64,000 nt of DNA, from assembly GCF_019216885.1 (NCBI RefSeq), contig NZ_JAAQRC020000001.1:372001-436000 (forward strand), read 5' to 3'. Below, in pieces: positions 33,626 to 41,645 of this stretch (positions within the stretch are counted from its first letter, which is position 1; each line of letters begins with the position of its first letter). The notes below the pieces were generated by a model. It worked only from the letters and a program-made list of their open reading frames with translations. It ran no database searches and was not told the origin of the DNA. This stretch comes from Methylobacterium sp. SyP6R (GTDB lineage Bacteria; Pseudomonadota; Alphaproteobacteria; Rhizobiales; Beijerinckiaceae). A program made the position numbers and the translations under genes.

Positions 33626-33711
33626 TCTCTCCCACACTGCGCAACCCGCTGTGTCGTGTCCTGTGCAGGTAATCGGCGCGACGATTCGGGCGGGCTCGGG
33701 CACAATGAAAG

Positions 33712-33752
33712 AATCCCAAGCAGATGCGCATCATACGCATCTGCTTGGGATT
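33712..33752. repeat. perfect 17-bp inverted repeat
   Basis: AATCCCAAGCAGATGCG, a 7-nt loop (CATCATA) and the exact complement. No T-tract follows. No other copy was seen in the window. It lies between the flagellin genes. Confidence 0.85.
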
Positions 33753-33856
33753 TCTCGGAATCGGCGCCGTACGGCGTGAAGCAACGACACGCATGTCCCG
33801 TGGCCCGTCGTAGAGAGGCCGTTCGGGATGCACGAAAGGCTCAGGCTTCTCGTCTC

Positions 33857-33964
33857 TCATACGATTTCCGACTGATCGCTTCGCGATGCGGAAATCGGCT
33901 TCGCTCACGCGCCGCGCGGGCTGGTGATACGAAATCCGGAAGTGATCTTCCGGATTTCGTATCA
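33857..33964. repeat. palindrome family B, copy 2
   Basis: 108 bp nearly identical to 1409-1516, with a perfect 18-bp stem (TGATACGAAATCCGGAAG, loop TGAT). It sits 40 bp beyond the stop of flagellin copy 2 and may end or protect that mRNA. Confidence 0.85.
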
Positions 33965-34004
33965 CACGAGAGGCGGGGAGCCTGAGCCTGTTCCGCTCGC
34001 GTGA

Positions 34005-35888
34005 TCAGCCGCGCAGGAGCTGGAGGATGCCCTGCTGGGCCTGGTTGGCGAGCGACAGGGCCGAGATGCCGAGCGAGTTGCGGGTCGAGAGGGCCTGCGA
34101 GTTCGCCGCCTCCTCGTTCAGGTCCGCATTCGTCAGGTTCGCCGCGCCCGTATCGAGCACGTTGATCATCTGCTTGGTGAAGTCCTGCCGGTTCTGCACG
34201 ACCGCCAGGTTGGCACCCAACGTCGAGGCCTGGCTCTGGAGCGCGGTGTTCGCGCTGTTGATCGTGGCGATCACGGCGTTGATCGAGTTGCTGTCCTGGA
34301 AGTCGGTCTGGCCGACCGCGATCAGGTTCAGACCTGACGCCGTCACCGCCGTACCGGACACCTTGAGCGAGGAAGTGCCGCGCTCGTTGAAGCTGACGTT
34401 GACGGTGTCGCCGGCCAGCAGGTTCGTGCCGTTGAAGCCCGAATCCGCCGCCATCTGGTCGATCTGGGAGAGAAGGCCGTTATAGGTGTTGACCAAGTTG
34501 TTACGGGCATTGGCGCCGTCACCGCCGATGATCGCGCTCGAATTACCGGAGCTGAACGGGTTGCCGGCGCCGGTCGCCGTCAGGATCAGGTTGTCGGCGC
34601 CCGCCTCGTTGGTGGTGCTGATCTTCAGCGCACCGGTCGTGCTGTCGATGCTCGCCATTGCGTTGGCCGGAGCCAGGGCAGCGTTGAGCTGGTTCAGGGT
34701 CGAGATCTGGCCCGCAGCGGTGCCGAAAGTCAAGCTGGTGAAGCTGCCGCCTGCGACCTTGACGCTGATCGTCTTGCTGTCGAGCGCACTCTTGGTGAAG
34801 GTCTGGGTCGGGGGGGTGCCGGCCGTCGCGACCGTGGTGCCCTGCCCGGCGCCATAGCTCTTGATGAGCGAGAAGCCGAGGTTCGACATCTTCGCGGTCG
34901 AGGTGCTGCCATCGCCGAGCACGATCCCGGTCGCCGAGTCCGCCGCCGTGAAGCTGAACTTCTTGGCGGTGGCGTCGTACGTCGCGCTGACTGCACCGGC
35001 GGTGGCGGTGCTGACCTTTTGGGCGAGAGACGACAGGGTGTCGCTGCGGCCGACCGTGACGGCCTGGCCGTTGACCATGAAGGTGTCGCCGGCGACGAAA
35101 CCGGCGCCGGTGGCCAGGCTGGTGGCGGTCGGCACGAACACACCCGCCGTCCGGTTGGCGCCGGTGGCGAACGCGGACGTCGTGACCGAGTCTGTGCCGA
35201 GCGCGAAGGCACCGCCGTCGGTGGTACCCTTGAGCGTGATCACGTTCGTGGCCAGGGTCGCCGTGACGGCCGATCCGGCTGCCTTGAGCTGGTTGTTGAT
35301 GGCGTCGGTGACGGCCTGGCTGCTCGCGCCGTCGGTGGCCTGGTTCAGGGTGACGTTGACGCCATCGATCGAGAGGGTCGCGGTGCTGCCACCGGCGGCG
35401 GTGAAGATGGCCGCGATGCCGGTGGAATCGAGGGTGTTGCTGACCGCCTGCTGCCTCGTCACGCTGGCGCCGCCGATCGCCGCCTCGGCCACCGCGGTGG
35501 TCGCACCGACCGACAGGAGGTTGTTGGCGGTGGCGCCGCTCAGGGCGGTCGAGCCGATGCTGGCCTTGGCGGTGAAGGCATTTGCGGCCGAGAGGGCCTG
35601 CTGGGTGATGGCCTTGAGCTGGTCGGTCAGGCCGCGCAGCTTGGTGATTCCGGTATTGGCGGCCTGGATCGTCTGGATGCCGTTCGACACGCCGTCGAGC
35701 AGGTTCGTCAGGGACGACGACCGCGAATTCAGGTTCTGGGCGGTGAAGTAGTTCACCGGGCTGTCGAGCGCGCTGTTGACCTTCTTGCCGGTCGAGAGGC
35801 GCGTCTGCGTCGTGGAGAGCAGCGCGGCCGTATCCTGGAGCGACAGGAGGTTCTGGCGGGTGGCGGCCGAGAGGGTGATGTCGGACAT
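34005..35888 (-). CDS. flagellin (copy 2)
   Basis: A 627-residue flagellin, the same length as copy 1, with intact D0/D1 helices at both ends. The start at 35888 (MSDITLSAATRQ) is chosen because copy 1 starts at the equivalent residue; a frame opening at 35945 adds a basic non-homologous stretch. N- and C-terminal parts differ from copy 1 at scattered positions while the centre is identical. Divergent from flbT at 36333. Both copies should be exported and polymerised into the filament; two copies allow a mixed filament. Confidence 0.94.
   Translation of the reverse strand: MSDITLSAATRQNLLSLQDTAALLSTTQTRLSTGKKVNSALDSPVNYFTAQNLNSRSSSLTNLLDGVSNGIQTIQAANTGITKLRGLTDQLKAITQQALSAANAFTAKASIGSTALSGATANNLLSVGATTAVAEAAIGGASVTRQQAVSNTLDSTGIAAIFTAAGGSTATLSIDGVNVTLNQATDGASSQAVTDAINNQLKAAGSAVTATLATNVITLKGTTDGGAFALGTDSVTTSAFATGANRTAGVFVPTATSLATGAGFVAGDTFMVNGQAVTVGRSDTLSSLAQKVSTATAGAVSATYDATAKKFSFTAADSATGIVLGDGSTSTAKMSNLGFSLIKSYGAGQGTTVATAGTPPTQTFTKSALDSKTISVKVAGGSFTSLTFGTAAGQISTLNQLNAALAPANAMASIDSTTGALKISTTNEAGADNLILTATGAGNPFSSGNSSAIIGGDGANARNNLVNTYNGLLSQIDQMAADSGFNGTNLLAGDTVNVSFNERGTSSLKVSGTAVTASGLNLIAVGQTDFQDSNSINAVIATINSANTALQSQASTLGANLAVVQNRQDFTKQMINVLDTGAANLTNADLNEEAANSQALSTRNSLGISALSLANQAQQGILQLLRG
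34749..35557. repeat. 809-bp flagellin core, identical to 31835-32643
   Basis: Second member of the pair described for 31835-32643; direct orientation, 2914 bp apart. Confidence 0.85.
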
Positions 35889-36332
35889 GGGTGGCGACCT
35901 TTTTGATCGTCGGGCGAGGCGTCTTTTTGACGACGCCGTCACCATCGCCGCACAGGCCTTTCGTCTTTCTTAAGCCTAACGGTCGCGCCGATCATGCCCA
36001 TCCTGTTATGGTTAATGTTGGATAAATCTATCGCCGGGGCAGTCGTTTCGGTCGTCGCTACAGTGAATTCTTAATCGTCCGCGCCCTAGCGTCGGGCCCA
36101 TGTTCACCCATTCCCTCCCTTACGCCCCGCCTCGGGGGCAGGCCCGCCGGTCGCTTCCATCTCCGGATGGGGCGGCGCCGGTCGTGCCGCCCGCGTGCCC
36201 CGGCGAGGCGTCGGAGCGGGACGGGCGGCGGGGGGCGGCGCGGTCCTCCGCCGGCCCGTCGGGGTGACGGACCGGATGCAACCCAACTCGTAAAGGCGCA
36301 CCCTTCGCCCAAGATCATACGGACAGACGCCC
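35889..36332. promoter_or_regulatory. divergent flagellin/flbT intergenic region
   Basis: The part near the flagellin start is A+T-richer than average (35950-36040) and should hold the flagellin promoter and 5' leader, which is where FlbT is known to act in Caulobacter. The part near flbT is very G+C-rich. No consensus flagellar promoter could be fixed by eye. Confidence 0.45.
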
Positions 36333-36737
36333 ATGCCCCTGCGCATCCACCTGAAGCCGTTCGAGCGCCTGATCATCAATGGTGCTGCGCTCCGCAACGG
36401 CGAGCGCTCGACCAACCTGCTGATCGAGAACACCTGCAAGTTCCTGCGCGAGAGCGAGATCATCCCGGAGAGCGGAGCCGACACCGCCTGCAAGCGCCTG
36501 TGCGTCACGCTCCAGCTGATCTACCTCGCCGACCATCCGATGGAGGCCGACGACCTGCTGGTGCGGCAATCGATGGAGATCCTGCGCGGCATGCCGACGA
36601 GCGCGCCCTACCTGGTGGCGATCCAGGACGAGCTCGCGAACAAGCAGTATCATCGCGCGCTCAAGGTCGGCCGCGAACTCGTCGCCTACGAGCGCAGCCT
36701 GATGGAGCGGCTCGCCGGCGCCACCAACGCCGCCTGA
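36333..36737 (+). CDS. flbT: flagellar biosynthesis repressor FlbT
   Basis: A 134-residue protein of the FlbT family, which in Caulobacter binds the flagellin mRNA leader and promotes its decay when assembly is incomplete. The family start (IHLKPFERLIINGAALRNGE) and LLIENTCKFLRESEII are clear. It is divergent from the flagellin genes. The usual partner flaF, an activator of flagellin translation, is not in the window. Confidence 0.93.
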   Translation: MPLRIHLKPFERLIINGAALRNGERSTNLLIENTCKFLRESEIIPESGADTACKRLCVTLQLIYLADHPMEADDLLVRQSMEILRGMPTSAPYLVAIQDELANKQYHRALKVGRELVAYERSLMERLAGATNAA

Positions 36738-36795
36738 CACGCCCTCGCAACGAATTCGCCCCGGCCCGGCCGCAATGGGGTGTGATGACGCGGCC

Positions 36796-37011
36796 ATGAG
36801 CGACCGCACCCGCATCGACTGGAGCACCCCCGCGCAGCTCGTCGTCTGGCCGGGCGACGACACGGCCGAGAGACCCACCGTCACCTTGCGCGAGGCCGTG
36901 GCGGAAGCCGGCCGGATCGAGGGCGGCGTGGTGTGGATCGTGCTCGCCGACGGGCATATCCTGCGGCCCAACCAGATCGCCGAATTGCAGGCCGCCCTGC
37001 CGCGATCTTGA
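36796..37011 (+). CDS. small hypothetical protein
   Basis: A 71-residue acidic soluble protein with a plausible fold (IDWSTPAQLVVWPGDD, TVTLREAVAEAGRIEGGVVWIVLADG). The start at 36796 was chosen over 36775 because the latter overlaps no ribosome site. It lies 58 bp after flbT on the same strand. Function unknown. Confidence 0.65.
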   Translation: MSDRTRIDWSTPAQLVVWPGDDTAERPTVTLREAVAEAGRIEGGVVWIVLADGHILRPNQIAELQAALPRS

Positions 37012-37105
37012 GCGCCCCCGGTCCCGCTCATCGCGCCCAGCGACGTCATCGCCCCCAAACCTCCCCAGCCCCGCGCGCGTTGCCCTCCTTCAGACTGGAG
37101 GGGTG

Positions 37106-38656
37106 ATGCTGATCTTCGAATGGATCGCCGGCGTGCTCGTCGTCGCGGTCCTGCTCGCCGGGGTGGCGCGGCGCCTGGGGGCGCCGTTCCCGGCTTTCCT
37201 CGCCATCGGCGGGGTGGTGCTGGCCTTCGTGCCGCAGGTGCCGCGTCCCGGCCTCGATCCCGACCTGGCGCTGGCGCTCTTCCTCGCCCCGGTCCTGCTC
37301 GACGCGGCCTATGACACCAGCCTGCGCGACCTCAAGCGCAACTGGATGCCGATCGCCGGCCTCGTCGTCGGGGCGGTCGGGGTCACGACGGTCGCGGTGG
37401 CGCTGGTGGCGCGCTGGCTCGTGCCCGACCTGCCGCTCGCCGCCGGCATCGTGCTCGGTGCCATCGTGGCGCCGCCGGACGCGGTGGCGGCGCTCTCGGT
37501 GCTGGCCCATCTCCGGCTGCCCCACCGCCTCGTCACCATTCTCAAGGGCGAGAGCCTGTTCAACGACGCCTCGTCGCTGCTGATCTACCGCCTCGCTTTA
37601 GGGGCGGTGGCGACGGGCTCGTTCTCGGTCGCCGAGGTTGCCCCGACCTTCCTGATCGGCGTCGTCGGGGGACTGGTCGCCGGGCCGGTCCTGGCGATGC
37701 TCTACGTCCGGCTGATGCGCCGGGTCACCGATCCGCCGAGCCTCGTGGTCCTCCAGTTCGTCGCCACCTTCGGCCTCTGGCTCGCCGCCGAGCGGGTCGA
37801 GGTCTCGGGCGTGCTGACGGTGGTGAGCTTCGGGCTCACCGTCTCGCGGCTCTCGCCCCAGACCATGCCGGCGCATCTGCGCGTCACCTCCAACACCGTC
37901 TGGGAGACGGCGGTGTTCGTGCTCAACGTGCTGGCCTTCGTGCTGATCGGCCTCCAGATCGGCCCGATCCTCGAGGGGTTGAGCCCGGAGGAGCGCCGCC
38001 ACACGGCGGTCGTCGCCGCGGCGGTGTTCGCCACCACGGTGGTGGTGCGGCTCGCCTGGGTGCTCGGCGCCCGGGCCGTCGCCCGGCTCTGGCACCGCCT
38101 GTTCGGTCCGGTCGGGCCGGCGCCGATCGGCCTGCGCTCGGGCACGACGGTGGCGTGGTGCGGGATGCGCGGCGTCGTCACCATCGCGCTGGCGCTGGCG
38201 CTGCCGGGCGATTTCCCGCATCGCGATCTCGTGGTGCTGACGGCGTTCTGCGTCGTGCTCGGCACCCTGGTGATCCAGGGCCTGACCTTGCGCCCGCTGC
38301 TGGCCTGGTTCTCGCTCGGCGACGACGATCCGGTCGGGATCGAGATCGGCCGGGCCCGCGCCGCGGCCTACCGGGCGGCCCGCGACAGCCTGGCCGACGA
38401 GACCTCGCCCCATGCCGAGGCCCTGCGGCGGGAATTCGACGCGGCGCTCAGCGAGGCGGAGGACCATGACGAGGGCCTCGCCCCGGAGAGCCTGCCGGCC
38501 GACCGCTTGCGCCGCCGCGCCGTCGAGGCCGCCCGCGCGGTCATCCTGTCCTTGCGCGAGCGCGACGAGATCGGCGACGACGCTTACTTGCGCCTCGAGG
38601 AGGAGCTGGACTGGACCGAGCTCAGCGCGACGCCGCGGGAGGAGGTCGCCCCTTGA
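37106..38656 (+). CDS. Na+/H+ (or K+/H+) antiporter, CPA1 family
   Basis: A 516-residue membrane antiporter with about 12 transmembrane segments. The CPA1 ion-site block GAIVAPPDAVAALSV and LKGESLFNDASSLLIYRLAL contain the conserved Asp pair (ND). WCGMRGVVTIALALALPGDFP is the typical downstream motif. A cytoplasmic C-terminal tail of about 100 residues, rich in Glu and Arg, follows the last helix and may be regulatory. GGAGGGG precedes a GTG (37103) and ATG (37106); the ATG is preferred. Confidence 0.9.
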   Translation: MLIFEWIAGVLVVAVLLAGVARRLGAPFPAFLAIGGVVLAFVPQVPRPGLDPDLALALFLAPVLLDAAYDTSLRDLKRNWMPIAGLVVGAVGVTTVAVALVARWLVPDLPLAAGIVLGAIVAPPDAVAALSVLAHLRLPHRLVTILKGESLFNDASSLLIYRLALGAVATGSFSVAEVAPTFLIGVVGGLVAGPVLAMLYVRLMRRVTDPPSLVVLQFVATFGLWLAAERVEVSGVLTVVSFGLTVSRLSPQTMPAHLRVTSNTVWETAVFVLNVLAFVLIGLQIGPILEGLSPEERRHTAVVAAAVFATTVVVRLAWVLGARAVARLWHRLFGPVGPAPIGLRSGTTVAWCGMRGVVTIALALALPGDFPHRDLVVLTAFCVVLGTLVIQGLTLRPLLAWFSLGDDDPVGIEIGRARAAAYRAARDSLADETSPHAEALRREFDAALSEAEDHDEGLAPESLPADRLRRRAVEAARAVILSLRERDEIGDDAYLRLEEELDWTELSATPREEVAP

Positions 38657-38832
38657 TCCACGCGGTGCCGGGCCGCGCCGGGCGCACGGCGAAAACGATG
38701 GTCAGACCCGAACGGTTGATTGTATCCCGGGCGGGCTTGAGACCAAAAACCTGCGCGCCGGGCCAGAGGGCCGTCCCCGCCAAGGCTGTTCCCCGCGCAG
38801 GGCGAGAAGAGACGTCAAACGAGCGAGACGCC

Positions 38833-40056
38833 ATGCACGCCACCCGAATGCCCTCGTCGCGGCCGCCATCCTGGATGTCGCGGTTCTTCACGAGCGGGCC
38901 CGTCACCTGCATCGAGGACCTGCGCGTGCTCGCCGAGCGGCGGGTGCCGCGGATGTTCTACGACTACGCCGATTCCGGCTCGTACACGGAGGGCACCTAC
39001 CGGGCGAACGAGGACGATTTCTCCAGGATCAAGCTGCGCCAGCGCGTCGCCGTCGACATGACGAACCGGACGCTCGCCAGCACCATGGTGGGCCTTCCCG
39101 TCAGCATGCCGGTGGCGCTGGCGCCGACCGGGCTGACGGGCATGCAGCACGCCGACGGCGAGATCCTGGCGGCGCGCGCCGCCGCCAAGGCCGGCGTGCC
39201 GTTCACGCTGTCGACCATGAGCATCTGCTCGATCGAGGACGTGGCCGAGAATACCGACGCGCCGTTCTGGTTCCAGCTCTACGTGATGCGCGACCGGGAC
39301 TTCATCGACCGGCTGATCGACCGCGCCAAGGCGGCGCAATGCTCGGCGCTCGTGCTCACCCTCGACCTCCAGATCCTGGGCCAGCGCCACAAGGACGTGA
39401 AGAACGGCCTCTCGACCCCGCCCCGGATGACGATCCCCAACATCGTCAACCTGGCGACGAAGCCGCGCTGGTGCCTGAACATGCTGCGCACCCAGCGCCG
39501 CACCTTCCGCAACATCGTCGGGCACGCGCAAGGGGTGGGGGACCTGCGCTCGCTCTCGTCCTGGACCGCCGAGCAGTTCGACCCGCGCCTCAACTGGGAC
39601 GACGTCAAGCGCATCCGCGACCGCTGGGGCGGCAAGCTGATCCTGAAGGGGATCCTCGATCCCGAGGATGCGGAACTGGCGGCGCAGAGCGGCGCCGAGG
39701 CGATGATCGTCTCCAACCACGGCGGGCGCCAGCTCGACGGCGCGATCTCGTCGATCGCGGCCCTGCCCGAGATCGTCCGGACGGTGGGCGACCGGATCGA
39801 GGTCCTGATGGATGGCGGCATCCGCTCGGGCCAGGACGTGATCAAGGCGCTGGCGCTCGGGGCGCACGGCGTCTTCATCGGCCGCGCCTTCCTGTACGGG
39901 CTCGGGGCCGGCGGCGAGGCGGGCGTGACCCAGTGCCTCGACATCATCCGCAAGGAACTCGACGTCACGATGGCGATGTGCGGCCTGCGGGACGTGCGCC
40001 AGGTCGACGAGCGGATCCTGGCGGGTCAGCCGGCTCCGACGAACCGGCCGTTCTGA
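38833..40056 (+). CDS. lldD: FMN-dependent alpha-hydroxy acid dehydrogenase, L-lactate dehydrogenase type
   Basis: This 407-residue enzyme oxidises L-lactate or a related 2-hydroxy acid using FMN. FDYADSGSYTEGTYRANEDDF-like opening residues, PVALAPTGLTGMQHADGE, QLYVMRDRDFIDRLIDRAKA and the catalytic His-Arg block IVSNHGGRQLDGAISS are all present, as is LMDGGIRSGQDVIKALALGA. The length and order match bacterial LldD (about 380-400). A GTG/ATG further upstream would add non-homologous residues. An in-frame ATG at 38875 is an alternative start. Mandelate or glycolate oxidation cannot be excluded. Confidence 0.87.
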   Translation: MHATRMPSSRPPSWMSRFFTSGPVTCIEDLRVLAERRVPRMFYDYADSGSYTEGTYRANEDDFSRIKLRQRVAVDMTNRTLASTMVGLPVSMPVALAPTGLTGMQHADGEILAARAAAKAGVPFTLSTMSICSIEDVAENTDAPFWFQLYVMRDRDFIDRLIDRAKAAQCSALVLTLDLQILGQRHKDVKNGLSTPPRMTIPNIVNLATKPRWCLNMLRTQRRTFRNIVGHAQGVGDLRSLSSWTAEQFDPRLNWDDVKRIRDRWGGKLILKGILDPEDAELAAQSGAEAMIVSNHGGRQLDGAISSIAALPEIVRTVGDRIEVLMDGGIRSGQDVIKALALGAHGVFIGRAFLYGLGAGGEAGVTQCLDIIRKELDVTMAMCGLRDVRQVDERILAGQPAPTNRPF

Positions 40057-40125
40057 CGCGAGACATCTGACGAAGGAAGGCTCCGCCCGGCCGCGGGACG
40101 ACAGGGCCGGGCGGAGCGAAAACCC

Positions 40126-40389
40126 TTACATGCGGTGCATGTGGCGGTGCATCATGCGGTGACGCATCATGTGCCGCCGGTGCATCATGTGGCGGCGATG
40201 CATCATGTGCCGGTGCATGCGGTGGTGGCGCATCATCCGGCGCTCGCCGCGGGTCATCTGCACCGTCTCCACCATGGGAGCGGCCTGGATGCCGGCCGGG
40301 CTCGCCGGGGCGGCGGAGGCCGCGCCGACGCCGAAGGAGAGCGTTCCGAGAACGGCGGCTGCCGCGAGGCCCAGAGTCAGCTTCTTCAT
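40126..40389 (-). CDS. secreted protein with an Arg/Met/His-only tail
   Basis: An 87-residue protein with a signal peptide (about 1-27, cleavage after ASA), a short linker (about 28-50) and a tail at 51-87 that contains only Arg (12), Met (13) and His (12). Met- and His-rich periplasmic segments commonly bind Cu(I)/Cu(II) or silver, so a metal-sequestering role is possible; a cationic nucleic-acid or membrane-binding role is the alternative. The DNA of the tail is a run of imperfect 15- to 18-bp repeats (CATCATGTGCCGGTG-like), suggesting growth by slippage. No metal-transport gene is adjacent. Confidence 0.75.
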   Translation of the reverse strand: MKKLTLGLAAAAVLGTLSFGVGAASAAPASPAGIQAAPMVETVQMTRGERRMMRHHRMHRHMMHRRHMMHRRHMMRHRMMHRHMHRM

Positions 40390-40641
40390 CTTTGGTGTCT
40401 CCTCTTGCGCGGCCCTCAAGCCCTCAAGGGCGCGGACCGGCCCGCCGGAGCGGGAGGCTTTTCCCGCTCGGGGCGGGTCACGAGAAAGGTTCATCCAACG
40501 GCATAGGTTCCGGCGACACGATCATTTTTCGTGCGAGCGATGGTTTAAAAAATGTGAGCCGGCGCCGTACCCTTCGGCGCCCCCGCGCGTTTTCCCTCGC
40601 GCCCCGCAGCGGTGACGCAACGACAGGGGAGGGGGCAGGCC

Positions 40642-40785
40642 ATGCAGCACGAGGGCATCCGGATCCAGGCCGACGCGGACGGCACCTTCACCCTCTACAG
40701 CGATGCCCGGGTGATCCTGCGCGGCCTCACCCGCGAGCGGGCCTATCGCCTCGCCGGCCGTCTCGGCGAGTTCGTGCGGTACTGA
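40642..40785 (+). CDS. 47-residue small protein
   Basis: Below the usual length cut-off. A strong GGGGAGGGGG site lies 8 nt before the ATG. The peptide has a beta-hairpin-like centre (GIRIQADADGTFTLYSDARVI) and a basic helix (LTRERAYRLAGRLGEF). It ends 4 bases from the convergent IclR gene. Function unknown. Confidence 0.55.
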   Translation: MQHEGIRIQADADGTFTLYSDARVILRGLTRERAYRLAGRLGEFVRY

Positions 40786-40789
40786 AGTC

Positions 40790-41572
40790 TCACGCCGCGC
40801 CGCTCACCAGGGCGGCGGCACGCATCAGCCCCGGCAGGGCCCGGGCGACGGCCTCCGGATCGCTCCAGCGTCCGGCCTCGCCGGCGACATGCAGGGCGCC
40901 GAACGGCCGGCGGGCTCCGTCGAGGAGCGCCACCGCGACCACGACCTCGTCCTCGATCACCTCGTGGGCGGCGACCGCGTAGCCGTCGCGCCTGGCCACC
41001 GCCACCGCCTCCATCACCGCCTCGGCCTCCGTGCGGGTGAACCGGGTCAGCGGCCGGCGATCCTCCGCCTCCACCAGGGCGCGGGCCTCCGGCTCCGCGA
41101 GGGCCGCCAGCACCGCGCGACCGCCGGCACTGCAGAAGAGCGGAATCCGGCGCCCGACCAGGTTGGTGTAATAGGGCTCGGCCCGCGCCTGCAGCCGCAG
41201 CGCATAGACCAGCGATGCCCGCGAGAAGAAGCTCAGGTCGACCCGCGCGTCGCAGGCCCGGCGCAGGTCCATCAGGATCGGGGTCGCCCGCTCGATCAGC
41301 GGGTGGTTGCGCAGCAGGTGATAGCTCAGATCGAGCACCCGGTCGGCAAGCACATAGCGCCGGGTCGTCTCGCATTGGTCGAGATAGCCGAGCTGCGCCA
41401 GCGTGTGGGCCATGCGCTGGCACGTGCTCTTGTCGTGGCCGCAACGCTGGCTGATCTCCTGCAAGGACAGATAGCGGGCGCCCTGGAACGCTTCGAGTAC
41501 GGCGAAGCATTTTTCGACGGATTGCACAAAGAGCCGGCTTCGCGCGGTTTCGCCGCTCACGTCCGTTGACAT
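40790..41572 (-). CDS. IclR-family regulator
   Basis: A 260-residue regulator with a winged helix (SVEKCFAVLEAFQGARYLSLQEISQRCGHDKSTCQRMAHTLAQLGYL) and a C-terminal GAF-like ligand domain (IPLFCSAGGRAVLAAL, GYAVAAHEVIEDEVVVAVALLD). It is divergent from the transporter operon at 41646-44999 with a 73-bp gap holding the palindrome at 41598-41620, so it almost certainly controls that operon. Confidence 0.9.
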   Translation of the reverse strand: MSTDVSGETARSRLFVQSVEKCFAVLEAFQGARYLSLQEISQRCGHDKSTCQRMAHTLAQLGYLDQCETTRRYVLADRVLDLSYHLLRNHPLIERATPILMDLRRACDARVDLSFFSRASLVYALRLQARAEPYYTNLVGRRIPLFCSAGGRAVLAALAEPEARALVEAEDRRPLTRFTRTEAEAVMEAVAVARRDGYAVAAHEVIEDEVVVAVALLDGARRPFGALHVAGEAGRWSDPEAVARALPGLMRAAALVSGAA

Positions 41573-41597
41573 CGCCTCGTCCCCTGAACCAGCATAT

Positions 41598-41620
41598 CAT
41601 GCAATGCAGCGTATTGCATG
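41598..41620. promoter_or_regulatory. probable IclR operator
   Basis: CATGCAAT, a 7-nt spacer and ATTGCATG form a perfect 8-bp inverted repeat centred in the short divergent gap between the IclR gene (starts 41572) and the MFS gene (starts 41646). Confidence 0.65.
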
Positions 41621-41645
41621 GCAATACAGACGAGCGGAGTTCGGC

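Noticed and set aside
33345..33965. 206-codon minus-strand frame between the flagellin genes
   Set aside because: It is made mostly of repeat and hairpin sequence, including family B translated through, so it is a repeat artefact and not a gene.
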